64,000 nt of DNA from Candidatus Nitrosotenuis aquarius (GTDB lineage Archaea > Thermoproteota > Nitrososphaeria > Nitrososphaerales > Nitrosopumilaceae), in NCBI RefSeq assembly GCF_002787055.1, contig NZ_CP024808.1, forward strand, positions 1,328,328-1,392,327. Reading direction: 5' to 3'. The stretch's first letter is position 1. The number at the start of each line of letters is the position of its first letter. Shown piece after piece: positions 17,884 through 27,747 of this stretch. The position numbers and the translations under genes were made by a program. Below the pieces are notes generated by a model. That model was not told where the DNA came from. It saw nothing but the letters and a program-made list of their open reading frames with translations, and searched no databases.

Positions 17884-20800
17884 ATGGGTGCCTCAGACAG
17901 TATCGTACAAAATCAGATTGTTCTTGTAAATGGCCTACTCAAACGTCTGCTAGAGAACAACGGGCTAAAAAAAGAATTAGGAGCAAATTTTGAGCTATCC
18001 TCTGATGTAAAGTCAAAAATATCCAGCATGGTAAAGGTGCAGGAAAAACTCCAAGAACGGCTAACAAAACAAGAAAAACAATCCTCAGACAAAGATCTTG
18101 ACATTCTCTTGGGAAATTTTTACTATTATGACAAGCAGTACTCAAAGGCAATCGCATCATATGACAGACTGATACGTGCAGATCCGCATGACGCAAGAGC
18201 GCTTGTAAACAAGGGCATAACGCAATCTAGGCTTGGCAACCACAAAGAAGCAATTACGCTGTATGATCGAGTCTTGGAAATTGATCCCGAATATTTTGAC
18301 GCGTTGCACTGCAAGGGTGACTCGCTTGCCGTACTATCAAAGCATAACGAAGCGTTATCGTGCTATGAGCAGACGCTTGCAATAGATCCAAACTATTTTG
18401 ATGGATTGTACAAAAAAGGACTTGCACTAGCAAACCTGCAAAACCACGACGAAGCAATATCGTATTTTGATAGGGCATTAGAAATAGAGCCGGCCAACAT
18501 TGCTCTGCTTGTTAATCGAGGAATCTCTGCATCACAGGCTGGCAACCAAACAGAGGCAATCTCGTTTTATGACAGAGCACTGGAAATAGATCCGAATTAT
18601 TTTGATGCAATACACAACAAGGGTCTTGCACTAATCAAAACAAAACAATACGAATCTGCATTGTCTTGCCTTGATAAAACACTGGAAGTTGATCCATATC
18701 ATGCAGAAGTATTATTCGCAAAAGGCGTCTGCCTGGCAAACCTTGGCAGGCACCAATTGGCAATATCTTATTTTGAAAAGTCACTGGAATTCAACCCGCA
18801 AGAGCCCTCGACTCTGTATACTCTTGGATGCTCTCTGCTCCAAATTGACAAAAAATCTGAGGCCCTAGAATACTTTGATAGGGCAATAGCTGTTGACTCT
18901 GGCTTTGAAGATGCCTTGCTTCAAAAGGCAATCGTACTGTCTTCACTGGATGATTACAATTCATCAATAGATAGCTGCAACAAGATTCTCCAGAAAAATC
19001 CGGCAAACGTTGGTGCGCTTTATTGCAAAGCAATCTCACTATCTTATCTGGGAGTACATGATCAGGCAATCTCATCATATGATAAAATCCTTGAAATCAT
19101 ACCGGGACACTTTGATGCGATCTTTAACAAGGCGCAAATTTTGCGCTTGCTTGGAGAACATGAAGAAGCACTGGAATGTTTTGATGTTGCAATAAAGATC
19201 AACCCAAAACACCATGACAGCATTTTTGGAAAAGCGTCTTGCCTTTTACAAGTTGGAATTCACTCGGATTCACTAGAATTCTTTGACAAGGCACTTGCAC
19301 TAAATCCAAAACACATAGACAGCATCGTAGGAAAGGCATCGTGTCTTTTGCATTTGGGCAAATACACGGAAGCACTGTCTTATTTTGACAAAGCCCTTGC
19401 CATCCATCCAAACAATGCAAATGTGCTTTTTAGCAAGGGCATTGCGTTATCACATCTATCCAATGACACGCAAGCCTTGGCCTACTTTGAAAAAGCACTA
19501 ACAATAGATCCCAACAACGACATAATTCTAGCAAACATAGGAAAATCAATGTGCAATCTGGGCAAAGCAACAGAATCGTTGGTGTACTTTGACAAGGCAT
19601 TAACGCTAAACCCATCAAACATATCTGCCCTGCATTACAAGGGCCTAGCACTACTTGCACTGAGCAGACATTCTGAGGCAATGGAGTACTTTGATCAGAT
19701 ACTGGAATTTGCCCCAAATCACTTTGAGTCTATTTGCCGAAAAGGCGATGCATTACTACATCTGTCAAACCCCACAGAAGCATTGTCCTATTTTGATAGG
19801 GCACTTGTCATCAATCCAGGCCACTTTGACTCTATATTCAAAAAGGCAGTAACCCTTGGCAAGCTGAGCCGATACACAGAAGCATTAGCATATTTTGATG
19901 CTGCACTCTCTATTAACACGCAACACTCTGAGGTGTACTACCACAAAGGGCAGACACTTGTCAAGCTGGGCCAAAAAGAAGACGCAATATCCTGCATGGA
20001 CAAAGCACTAGAGCTCAACCCGCAATACTATGACGCACTATACCACAAGGGCTCACTATTATCACAATCAAACCCCACAGAAGCATTGTCCTATTTTGAC
20101 CGGGCACTTGCAATCAACCCAAACAGCTCAGATGCACTATACCACAAGGGCTCACTATTATCACAATCAAACCCCACAGAAGCATTGTCCTATTTTGACA
20201 AAGCCCTTACTATTAATCCAGGCCACTTTGACTCTATATTCAAAAAGGCAGTAACCCTTGGCAAGCTGAGCCGATACACAGAAGCATTAGCATATTTTGA
20301 TGCTGCACTCTCTATTAACACGCAACACTCTGAGGTGTACTACCACAAAGGGCAGACACTTGTCAAGCTGGGCCAAAAAGAAGACGCAATATCCTGCATG
20401 GACAAAGCACTAGAGCTCAACCCGCAATACTATGACGCACTATACCACAAGGGCTCACTATTATCACAATCAAACCCCACAGAAGCATTGTCCTATTTTG
20501 ACAAAGCCCTTACTATTAATCCAGGCCACTTTGACTCTATATTCAAAAAGGCAACTACTCTGGATAGACTTTCTAAATATGCTGATGCAATATCTTTGTA
20601 CAACAAGGCACTAACAATAGATCCCAACAACGACATAATTCTAGCAAACATAGGAAAATCAATGTGCAATCTGGGCAAAGCAACAGAATCGTTGGTGTAC
20701 TTTGACAAGGCATTATCAATTAATCCTAAGAACACAACTACATTACACAACAAGGGAGTAGCGCTTGCAACAATAGGAAAACACAATGATGCACTGGAAT

Positions 20801-23800
20801 GTTTTGATCTAGTATTGCAGATTGCCCCAACCAACTTTGATGCTCTGTGCCGAAAGGCAATGACATTATCGGTATTATCAAGGCACAAAGATGCCTTGGT
20901 GTATTTTGACAAGGCACTAAAAATATCACCAAATGATATCCAAGTTCTAGTCAACAAAGCAATTTCACTATATGGGATTGGTAACCATGAAGAAGCCATA
21001 TCGACTCTAAATTTTGTTTTGGAGGCAGAGCCACAAAACAGCTATGTCTTGTATTACAAGGCACGAGCACTTGCGGCATTAGGAAAAGATCAGCAGGCAA
21101 TATCGTGTTATGATCTGAGCCTAGAAAGTGATCCAAACAATCTGGATACATTATGCCACAAAGGAAAATCGCTATCGGCACTTGAGAAATATGCAGATGC
21201 CATAGTCTGCTTTGATCATGTCTTGGAAGCAGAGCCAAACAACCATGATTCACTTTACGGCAAAGCACTTGCGTTAGACAGGCAAGGTCTTTTTGCTGAT
21301 GCAATTTTGTTCTATGACAAGGCACTAGAGATTACTCCATCGGACACAGATGCGTTATACCACAAAGGAGCCGCTCTTGCAACAATAGGAAGACACGCAG
21401 ACGCACTAGGTTGTTTTGATCAGGTGTTACAAATTATGCCGACTAGCTTTGATGCCTTGTATCATAAGGCAATCTCACTGTCTGCTATATCAAGACACAA
21501 CGATTCCCTGCTTTGCATTGATAGCGTACTTGCCATCCATCCAAACAATGCAGATGCCCTATATCACAAAGGCTTGACCCTGTTAGAACTATCAAACCCA
21601 ATAGAGGCACTGGCCTATTTTGACAAAGCCCTTGCCATCCATCCAAACAATGCAGATGCCCTATATCACAAAGGCTTGACCCTACTAGAATTATCAAACC
21701 CGACAGAGGCATTGTCCTATTTTGACAGGGCACTTGCCATTAATCCAGGCCACTTTGACTCTATATTCAAAAAGGCAGTAACGCTTGGCAAGCTGAGCCG
21801 CTATACAGAGGCACTGGCCTATTTTGACAAAGCCCTTGCCATCCATCCAAACAATGCAGACGCGCTATACCACAAGGGATTGCTATTGTCAATGTACAAT
21901 CACACAGAGGCATTGTCCTATTTTGACAGGGCACTTGCCATTAATCCAGGCCACTTTGACTCTATATTCAAAAAGGCAATAACGCTTGGCAAGCTGAGCC
22001 GCTATACAGAGGCACTGGCCTATTTTGACAAAGCCCTTGCCATCCATCCAAACAATGCGGATGTATTGCATTACAAGGGAGTCTCGCTTGGCGCACTAGG
22101 AAAACACTCTGAAGCGATTTCATTCTATGACAGATCTTTGCAGCTAAACCCAAAATCTGCAGAAACACTAAATGACAAAGGCTGTTCACTGCAAAAGCTT
22201 GGATATTATGAAAACTCGCTTTTGTATTTTGATAGGGCAATAGCCCTTGATCCAAGATGCGTTGGCGCACTGTACAGCAAAGGAGTGTTGCTAGCTGATC
22301 TTGGAAACCACGCAAAAGCACTAGAGTACTACAAGGCAGTATTGAAGATAATTCCTGACGATCAAGACGCATGGATTGCAAGTGCAAAATCTCACTCTAA
22401 TACAGGACAATATGGAATTGCTGTCGAAATCTACGACAAGATATTGGAAAAAAATCCAAGCCACATTGTGTCGTTATTTGAAAAAGGATTAGCATTAAAC
22501 AAACTATCAAAACATTCTGATGCATTGTCATGCTTTGAGAAGGTACTGTCCTTTGACAAATCCAACATTCCTGCTTTGTTTGAAAAGGCAAAAACGCTTT
22601 CTTCATTAAACTTTGATGACAAGGCAGTGGTAATCCTTGATAAAATACTAGAAAAGAATCCACGGCACGTACTTGCACTATACCACAAGGGAGTATCTCA
22701 TCTAAAGCTTGGCTTGGCTACTAGTGCAAATTCATGCCTTGACAAGGCGCTTGCCATCAACCCAAACAATGCAGACATTTTGTATCACAAGGGCCTGGCC
22801 TTACTTGAGATATCCAATCCCGTTGATGCATTATTGTATTTTGACAAAGCCCTTGCCATCAACCCAAACAATGCAGATGTATTGCATCACAAAGGCCTAG
22901 CCCTATTTTCATTATCAAAGCCCAATGAGGCGCTTGGCTGTTACAACAAGGCGCTAACATTGTCCCCAAACAATCCTGGTATATTGTACCAAAAGGGGCA
23001 CCTTTTGATGAAAATTGGGCGTAGCCAGGACGCACTTGGAGTCTTAGATCTGGTCCTCAAGTCCAACAGGAATCACATCGATGCGTTATTTGACAAGGGT
23101 CTCATCCTGGAGAGTCTTGAAAATTATGAAGAGGCAACAAGCTGCTTTTCCCAAATTCTGGACAAAAAATTCCACATCAATTCACTGTACCACAAAGGCA
23201 AAGCCTTGTTCCATCTTGGCAAATTAGAATCAGCAGTATATCACCTGGATCAAGTGCTAGAAGCAATTCCAAGTCACAAAGAATCGTTATTGTACAAAAC
23301 AAAGTCGCTTTTCGGCCTTGGACTACTAAAAGATGCGCAAGAAAACTGCCAAAAATTACTAAAACTGGATGAAAACAACATTGAAGTCTTGTATCTTGAT
23401 ACTGAAATTTCAATTAAAACTGCAAAATACGAAAACGCTCTAATGCACATTGAGAAAATTCTGTCACAAAATCCGCAATACAAAGAAACATTGTACTATT
23501 TTGGGTTGTGCCTTGCTAAAACGGGCAAAAAGGAACATGCAATAAGCATATTTGATAATTTCCTTGCAATTTATCCTACTCATTTTGATGCATTATTCCA
23601 CAAAGGCATCGCACTACAACAATTATCAAAATTCGAAGAAGCCATATCGTGTTTTGAGAGGGTAACGCCACAAAGACTGGATGTGTTGCGTTACAAAGCA
23701 GAATCGCTTGTCTGTCTAGGAAAATATGAGGACGCACTTGGCTGTCTTGAAAAAACAGAAAGCACAGATAATGATGTATTGCTCCAGAAAGCAACAATTC

Positions 23801-24252
23801 ATTCCATTTTGGGTAGCTATGAAAAATCATCCGAATGTATTGGCAAGGTTTTAGAAAGCGATTCTGGCAATTATTCCGCACTGCATCAAAAAGCAGTTCT
23901 TTTACTTTCACTTGGTAAATACAATGATTCTGCAGAGTATTTTTCCAAATTATTGGAGGTAAATCCAAACAATACTGATATCATGACGCAAAAGGCAAAA
24001 TCATTGCAGCTAGCAGCAAGGCACGCTGAGGCTCTGGATATGTTTGATCAAGTCTTGTCTATTATGCCAACAAACAAAGACGTACTATATCACAAGGCAA
24101 AATCACTCGCATTGTTTGGCAAGGTCTCTGACTCTCTGGGCACACTAAGATCTGTAATAGAGCATGACTCTGCCTACAAGAAAATTGCAAAGACAGATCC
24201 TGCCTTTATACTACTAGGTGCAAATCCAGACTTTAAAGAATTGACTGGATGA
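17884..24252 (+). CDS. Giant tetratricopeptide-repeat protein (2122 residues)
   Basis: A single uninterrupted 6.4-kb frame. After a short helical N-terminus (1-75, charged coiled coil) the whole protein is TPR units of 33-34 residues, about sixty by length, with the pattern ALYHKGxxLxxLxxxxEALxYFDKALxIxPxN. There is no signal peptide or membrane helix, so it is cytoplasmic and probably a superhelical scaffold for protein complexes. No catalytic domain was seen. Several blocks are identical at the DNA level, showing recent internal duplication. The ATG at 17884 is the only good start, directly after an AT-rich promoter region shared with the divergent surface-protein gene. Confidence 0.9.
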   Translation: MGASDSIVQNQIVLVNGLLKRLLENNGLKKELGANFELSSDVKSKISSMVKVQEKLQERLTKQEKQSSDKDLDILLGNFYYYDKQYSKAIASYDRLIRADPHDARALVNKGITQSRLGNHKEAITLYDRVLEIDPEYFDALHCKGDSLAVLSKHNEALSCYEQTLAIDPNYFDGLYKKGLALANLQNHDEAISYFDRALEIEPANIALLVNRGISASQAGNQTEAISFYDRALEIDPNYFDAIHNKGLALIKTKQYESALSCLDKTLEVDPYHAEVLFAKGVCLANLGRHQLAISYFEKSLEFNPQEPSTLYTLGCSLLQIDKKSEALEYFDRAIAVDSGFEDALLQKAIVLSSLDDYNSSIDSCNKILQKNPANVGALYCKAISLSYLGVHDQAISSYDKILEIIPGHFDAIFNKAQILRLLGEHEEALECFDVAIKINPKHHDSIFGKASCLLQVGIHSDSLEFFDKALALNPKHIDSIVGKASCLLHLGKYTEALSYFDKALAIHPNNANVLFSKGIALSHLSNDTQALAYFEKALTIDPNNDIILANIGKSMCNLGKATESLVYFDKALTLNPSNISALHYKGLALLALSRHSEAMEYFDQILEFAPNHFESICRKGDALLHLSNPTEALSYFDRALVINPGHFDSIFKKAVTLGKLSRYTEALAYFDAALSINTQHSEVYYHKGQTLVKLGQKEDAISCMDKALELNPQYYDALYHKGSLLSQSNPTEALSYFDRALAINPNSSDALYHKGSLLSQSNPTEALSYFDKALTINPGHFDSIFKKAVTLGKLSRYTEALAYFDAALSINTQHSEVYYHKGQTLVKLGQKEDAISCMDKALELNPQYYDALYHKGSLLSQSNPTEALSYFDKALTINPGHFDSIFKKATTLDRLSKYADAISLYNKALTIDPNNDIILANIGKSMCNLGKATESLVYFDKALSINPKNTTTLHNKGVALATIGKHNDALECFDLVLQIAPTNFDALCRKAMTLSVLSRHKDALVYFDKALKISPNDIQVLVNKAISLYGIGNHEEAISTLNFVLEAEPQNSYVLYYKARALAALGKDQQAISCYDLSLESDPNNLDTLCHKGKSLSALEKYADAIVCFDHVLEAEPNNHDSLYGKALALDRQGLFADAILFYDKALEITPSDTDALYHKGAALATIGRHADALGCFDQVLQIMPTSFDALYHKAISLSAISRHNDSLLCIDSVLAIHPNNADALYHKGLTLLELSNPIEALAYFDKALAIHPNNADALYHKGLTLLELSNPTEALSYFDRALAINPGHFDSIFKKAVTLGKLSRYTEALAYFDKALAIHPNNADALYHKGLLLSMYNHTEALSYFDRALAINPGHFDSIFKKAITLGKLSRYTEALAYFDKALAIHPNNADVLHYKGVSLGALGKHSEAISFYDRSLQLNPKSAETLNDKGCSLQKLGYYENSLLYFDRAIALDPRCVGALYSKGVLLADLGNHAKALEYYKAVLKIIPDDQDAWIASAKSHSNTGQYGIAVEIYDKILEKNPSHIVSLFEKGLALNKLSKHSDALSCFEKVLSFDKSNIPALFEKAKTLSSLNFDDKAVVILDKILEKNPRHVLALYHKGVSHLKLGLATSANSCLDKALAINPNNADILYHKGLALLEISNPVDALLYFDKALAINPNNADVLHHKGLALFSLSKPNEALGCYNKALTLSPNNPGILYQKGHLLMKIGRSQDALGVLDLVLKSNRNHIDALFDKGLILESLENYEEATSCFSQILDKKFHINSLYHKGKALFHLGKLESAVYHLDQVLEAIPSHKESLLYKTKSLFGLGLLKDAQENCQKLLKLDENNIEVLYLDTEISIKTAKYENALMHIEKILSQNPQYKETLYYFGLCLAKTGKKEHAISIFDNFLAIYPTHFDALFHKGIALQQLSKFEEAISCFERVTPQRLDVLRYKAESLVCLGKYEDALGCLEKTESTDNDVLLQKATIHSILGSYEKSSECIGKVLESDSGNYSALHQKAVLLLSLGKYNDSAEYFSKLLEVNPNNTDIMTQKAKSLQLAARHAEALDMFDQVLSIMPTNKDVLYHKAKSLALFGKVSDSLGTLRSVIEHDSAYKKIAKTDPAFILLGANPDFKELTG
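19495..20715 (+). repeat. Dispersed 108-bp repeat in the TPR gene
   Basis: 19495-19602 and 20608-20715 are identical (offset 1113 bp, 371 codons) and flank the 402-bp duplicated segment on both sides. This points to an older, larger duplication later expanded inside. Confidence 0.75.
19813..20502 (+). repeat. Internal direct duplication in the TPR gene (402-bp period)
   Basis: 19813-20100 and 20215-20502 read as identical over about 288 bp, at an offset of 402 bp. That offset is 134 codons, i.e. four TPR units of 33, 33, 34 and 34 residues. It keeps the frame and so lengthens the solenoid. Confidence 0.85.
21703..22060 (+). repeat. Internal direct duplication in the TPR gene (201-bp period)
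   Basis: 21703-21859 and 21904-22060 match except for one base (GCAGTA versus GCAATA). The 201-bp offset equals two TPR units (33 plus 34 residues). Confidence 0.8.
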
Positions 24253-24265
24253 TTTTTTAAAAAAA
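24253..24265. terminator. Bidirectional T/A terminator
   Basis: Six T followed by seven A between the convergent stops of the TPR gene and the TrmB-type gene. It gives a U-tract to transcripts from both sides, as in archaeal termination. Confidence 0.5.
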
Positions 24266-24276
24266 TTATTCCAAAA

Positions 24277-25080
24277 TTACATCAATAATTCTATTGATTT
24301 TGCCTTCTTCCAAAGATGCGTACAAAGGCTGTACATGTTGTTAATCATCTCCGAAGAATTGGTGTACATTATGGAGTCGTTGTCGTCATTAAGATCCATG
24401 GACTCTTTGATAGAGCCAGACATTATCAGCTGATTTCCTTCTTCTACTATCATTCGGGACTTTGATGGAAGCTTGCCGATTCTTGTCTCAGACGCGTTTA
24501 ATCTGTTGACTAGTGGAAGCAGATTTTCGCTATTTGTCCAAGTCAGGACTCGAACTTCGCCTTTGTTTTGCTTGCACATTTTGATCTTTTCTGGAATGGC
24601 AGTATGATACATTCTCAGAATGTCTTCAACTGTAGTGACAATGTAGATTGTCTTTGTGGATTCTTGGATGAGCTTGCCGACTCTTGCATAAATGTTGGCC
24701 CGACCCTGAATAATAGAAAATGAAGATATCTCTGTTGTGGCCTCTGGTCGTGTGATTTGTTGTAATTGCTCAACAATGTTGCGTGAGAGCTTTTGCATTG
24801 TGACAATTTCATCTTCTCTTCTCTGCATTATGGTAGTTAGCCCTTCTTTTGGATCAACTGCCTTGCAAATTGTTGGATTGGAAAATGTTGTTGTGATCAA
24901 TCCAAGGTTTCGTAATTTGTTAAGTGAGCGATATGCCTTTCCTCTGTCGATGTCCAGCTTGGCAGACATTGTTCCTACTGTGACGGAGCCCATCTGGAGC
25001 AGGCCTAGATACACCATGGCATCAGTTTTTTCCAAACCAAAGTATGACAGTGACGTTGATAATTCTTCATGAATGCTCAT
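24277..25080 (-). CDS. TrmB-family transcriptional regulator
   Basis: A 267-residue regulator. The N-terminal winged helix-turn-helix (about 10-75: LEKTDAMVYLGLLQMGSVTVGTMSAKLDIDRGKAYRSLNKLRNLGLI) is the TrmB type. It is followed by a coiled-coil linker (IMQRREDEIVTMQKLSRNIVEQL) and a C-terminal PLD-like sensing domain (about 125-265). In Euryarchaeota the family senses sugars; the ligand here is unknown. It is divergent from the first archaellin gene across a 267-bp gap, so it is a candidate regulator of the motility cluster, though this is positional inference only. Confidence 0.9.
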   Translation of the reverse strand: MSIHEELSTSLSYFGLEKTDAMVYLGLLQMGSVTVGTMSAKLDIDRGKAYRSLNKLRNLGLITTTFSNPTICKAVDPKEGLTTIMQRREDEIVTMQKLSRNIVEQLQQITRPEATTEISSFSIIQGRANIYARVGKLIQESTKTIYIVTTVEDILRMYHTAIPEKIKMCKQNKGEVRVLTWTNSENLLPLVNRLNASETRIGKLPSKSRMIVEEGNQLIMSGSIKESMDLNDDNDSIMYTNSSEMINNMYSLCTHLWKKAKSIELLM

Positions 25081-25108
25081 TGGAACTCACCTGTAAAATT
25101 GAAATGGG

Positions 25109-25168
25109 AATTTTGATTTTGCTTTCTGACACTATGATTATTTTTTGTGAACATGTACAATCAAAATT
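25109..25168. repeat. Inverted repeat upstream of the TrmB-type gene
   Basis: Arms AATTTTGATT (25109-25118) and AATCAAAATT (25159-25168) with a 40-nt spacer, 29-88 nt before the regulator start. It could be an autoregulatory site; the region is AT-rich, so chance is possible. Confidence 0.3.
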
Positions 25169-25288
25169 ATAATAATGATTTTAGTTGTTGTCTGTTTCAT
25201 TCAAACAAACATCTAGTTGTAATTTTTTTGGGCAAAAATTTGCAAAGTCCGCAACTTCTGATATTTAATAAGAGAATCATACTCATTC

Positions 25289-25347
25289 AATGTTTGCACA
25301 TCCTGATCACACTCTAGGATATACCGTAATGCAATAATACAAAACCA
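25289..25347 (+). promoter_or_regulatory. Archaellin promoter element, copy 1
   Basis: A 59-nt block from AATGTTTG to the start codon, conserved before archaellins 1, 3 and 4. It contains CACACT (25308-25313), 5 nt, then ATATA (25319-25323). The ATG is 29 nt after the first base of the TATA, so the mRNA is leaderless. Confidence 0.75.
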
Positions 25348-26073
25348 ATGAACCTTATTAGAAAAGGACACAGACAATCCCACAGAGGAGTCATAGGCGT
25401 CGAGTCTGCAATAGTTATGATTGCATTTGTAATCGTGGCTGCAGCCTTAGCTTTTGTCGTTCTCAACATGGGTTTCTCTACAACACAAAAGGCAAAGACC
25501 ACAATATCTGCAGGTCTAGGTGAAGCGTCAAGCAGCCTAGAAGTCTCAGGCAAAGTCACAGGAGTAGGATGTACATCTAGTGCAAGTGATACCACATGCG
25601 CTACAACACCAAAACTGAATGTTACTTCAATTCCAATTAAGGTAGCATCTGGTGGTGATTCCATTAACTTGGCATCTGCTACTGCATCGATCAAATACTT
25701 GAGCAACACAGTACAATACGATAACATCTATGCTGGACCAATCTCCAGTGCAGAATACTCTAGTACTACTGCAGCATTCACACAAGCTACAGCTGAAACT
25801 GGATCTGCATTTGATGCATTCAACAGTGCACATCCAGTAACTGGTGCAGTGCCGTCATCAACAAAAGCAATCGTATACTGGTCAGTACAAAGCAATACAA
25901 ATGCTATTCTTGATCAAGGCGAACATGCAGTAGTTGCAGTAGCATACTCATCTGCGGACAGACCATCAGCGCTTGATAAAGTCCGAGTTGAAATAGTAGT
26001 GCCAACCGGTGCTCCATTGACTGTTGAACGTCAAGTACCAAACATCACAACCGCTGTTGTAGATCTAGGATAA
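25348..26073 (+). CDS. Archaellin 1 (archaellum filament subunit)
   Basis: A 241-residue preprotein. The class III signal peptide MNLIRKGHRQSHRG is cleaved by the archaeal prepilin peptidase before VIGVESAIV, with Gly at mature position 3. The hydrophobic filament-core helix continues to about residue 48 (VVAAALAFVVLNMG region) and is followed by a beta-rich outer domain. Compared with the other copies it has a unique insert with two cysteines (GCTSSASDTTCATT) and its own outer domain. The C-terminus ITTAVVDLG is shared with archaellin 3. A stem-loop and T tract follow the stop. Confidence 0.95.
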   Translation: MNLIRKGHRQSHRGVIGVESAIVMIAFVIVAAALAFVVLNMGFSTTQKAKTTISAGLGEASSSLEVSGKVTGVGCTSSASDTTCATTPKLNVTSIPIKVASGGDSINLASATASIKYLSNTVQYDNIYAGPISSAEYSSTTAAFTQATAETGSAFDAFNSAHPVTGAVPSSTKAIVYWSVQSNTNAILDQGEHAVVAVAYSSADRPSALDKVRVEIVVPTGAPLTVERQVPNITTAVVDLG

Positions 26074-26075
26074 GT

Positions 26076-26107
26076 GTGATCTAAAAAATCACTTCTTTTT
26101 CTTTTTA
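26076..26107 (+). terminator. Stem-loop plus T tract after archaellin 1
   Basis: GTGAT (26076-26080) pairs with ATCAC (26088-26092) around a 7-nt loop, followed by a T-rich run to about 26107. It probably separates archaellin 1 transcripts from archaellin 2. Confidence 0.5.
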
Positions 26108-26177
26108 TAATTCACACAATGTTTGTCTGATCTAAACAACAAAAATATCATTAAATTATTAATATCAAACAAAAAAC

Positions 26178-26885
26178 GTGCAGCTAGTAAGACATCGACG
26201 AGGAATATCTGGAATAGAGGCGTCGATTTTGGCAATAACCATAGTAATCGTGGCTGCAGCCTTAGCTTTTGTCGTTCTCAACATGGGTTTCTCTACAACA
26301 CAAAAGGCAAAGACCACAATATCTGCAGGTCTAGGCGAAGCATCAAGTACTATACAAGTAGATGGAACTATCTTTGGTTCAGGCCATGTCTCAGCAGCAA
26401 AGCTCAACTATACTGCAGTCCCAATCAAGATTGCATCTGGAGGAGACTCTGTAAATCTTGATGATGCAACAGCGGCAGTCAAGTATCTGAGCAATTCCAT
26501 CTCATACGATAACATCTATGCAGGAACACTCACAACAACCACACAAGACAACGATGATGGAACCGCAGATGGCCAGTGGCTATCACTAGAGGAAGCATCA
26601 GAATCTGCCAAAGATGAAGGATACATAAGCGATGATCCATTTGAAGCAGACGGAAGCAGCTTCCCAGCAACCACCAAGGCATACGTCTATTGGACTGTCA
26701 ATGACAACAATAACGAAATCTTGGATCAGGGCGAGCATGCAGTACTAGCTATTGCATATGCAAGCGCAGACAGACCAGCAGCACTAGACAAAGTCAGAGC
26801 TGAAATTCTGATCCCAACTGGTGCAGCATTGACCATTGAACGCCAAGTGCCTTTAATAACAAATGAAGTAATAAACATGAACTAG
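26178..26885 (+). CDS. Archaellin 2 (gene-conversion mosaic)
   Basis: A 235-residue preprotein starting at GTG. Its signal peptide and first mature residues (MQLVRHRRG, then ISGIEASILAITIVIV) differ from the other three archaellins, and its upstream region lacks the conserved 59-nt element. From 26244 to 26851 it is identical to archaellin 4 except for 26 nt. Its C-terminus (LITNEVINMN) is again its own. An old minor archaellin or hook-like subunit overwritten in the middle is the simplest reading. A TATA-like ATTAAATTATTA sits about 20-30 nt before the GTG. Confidence 0.9.
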   Translation: MQLVRHRRGISGIEASILAITIVIVAAALAFVVLNMGFSTTQKAKTTISAGLGEASSTIQVDGTIFGSGHVSAAKLNYTAVPIKIASGGDSVNLDDATAAVKYLSNSISYDNIYAGTLTTTTQDNDDGTADGQWLSLEEASESAKDEGYISDDPFEADGSSFPATTKAYVYWTVNDNNNEILDQGEHAVLAIAYASADRPAALDKVRAEILIPTGAALTIERQVPLITNEVINMN

Positions 26886-26909
26886 TATTAACGCTGGATT
26901 CTTATCAAT

Positions 26910-26968
26910 AATGTTTGATCATCCTGATCACACTCTAGGATATACCGTAATGCAATAATACAAAACCA
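26910..26968 (+). promoter_or_regulatory. Archaellin promoter element, copy 3
   Basis: Nearly identical to copy 1: CACACT at 26929-26934, ATATA at 26940-26944, ATG at 26969. The 59-nt distance from AATGTTTG to the start codon is preserved exactly. Confidence 0.75.
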
Positions 26969-27655
26969 ATGAAACTTGTTCAAAAAGGACACAGACAATC
27001 CCATCGAGGAGTCATAGGCGTCGAGTCTGCAATAGTTATGATTGCATTTGTAATCGTGGCTGCAGCCTTAGCTTTTGTCGTTCTCAACATGGGTTTCTCT
27101 ACAACACAGCGAGCAAAAACAGCAATCGTAGCAAGTCTGGACGAATCTAGCAGTGCAGTAGAAATTGCAGGTAAAGTAACAGGTGCAGGCGACATTTCAC
27201 CCATAGGCAAACTAAACGTCACGGCAGTGCCACTCAAGATTGCATCTGGAGGATCTTCAGTAAACTTGGGTAACACAACGATGGCGGTGAAATATTTCAG
27301 TCAATCTGTTGAATATGACAATATTATGACTGGTGTTTTGTCATCTGGTACATATGAAAACCTGACAACTGCATCAACTGCGGCAGTCAATGCAGGATAC
27401 ATCAATGTGAATCCAATCACTAGCAACACTGCAGCAAGTGCAACAAAAGCATTCATCTACTTTGGCGTAAATAGAAACAACAACAGCATCTTGGATCAAG
27501 GTGAGCATGCCATACTGGCTATAGTGCATAAGGGTAGTGAAAGACCAACTGCTCTTGATAACATCAAAGTCGAAGTAATCGTGCCAACTGGTGCACCGCT
27601 TACTATTGAGAGACATGTACCAAACATCACAACTGCGGTTGTAGATCTTGGATAG
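26969..27655 (+). CDS. Archaellin 3
   Basis: A 228-residue preprotein with signal peptide MKLVQKGHRQSHRG before VIGVESAIV and a core helix identical in DNA to copies 1 and 4. After that it diverges from the shared QKAKTTISAGLGEAS sequence (QRAKTAIVASLDESS) and has its own outer domain. The segment LDQGEHAILAIVHKGSERPTALDNIKVEVIVPTGAPLTIERHVP corresponds to the conserved terminal block of the family. Followed by a T-rich stretch (27676-27690) likely to end transcription. Confidence 0.95.
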   Translation: MKLVQKGHRQSHRGVIGVESAIVMIAFVIVAAALAFVVLNMGFSTTQRAKTAIVASLDESSSAVEIAGKVTGAGDISPIGKLNVTAVPLKIASGGSSVNLGNTTMAVKYFSQSVEYDNIMTGVLSSGTYENLTTASTAAVNAGYINVNPITSNTAASATKAFIYFGVNRNNNSILDQGEHAILAIVHKGSERPTALDNIKVEVIVPTGAPLTIERHVPNITTAVVDLG

Positions 27656-27747
27656 CCTAGTGGTTTCCAAGAATACATTATTTTTCTTATTCAGGTTTTC
27701 AAATTGAACAAATTGGGATTTTTAATTCAATAAAAAATTACTACGTA

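Noticed and set aside
19800-22100. CRISPR-like or satellite repeats
   Set aside because: Repeats are in frame, have periods of whole TPR units and contain no unique spacers between short identical repeats; they are coding duplications.
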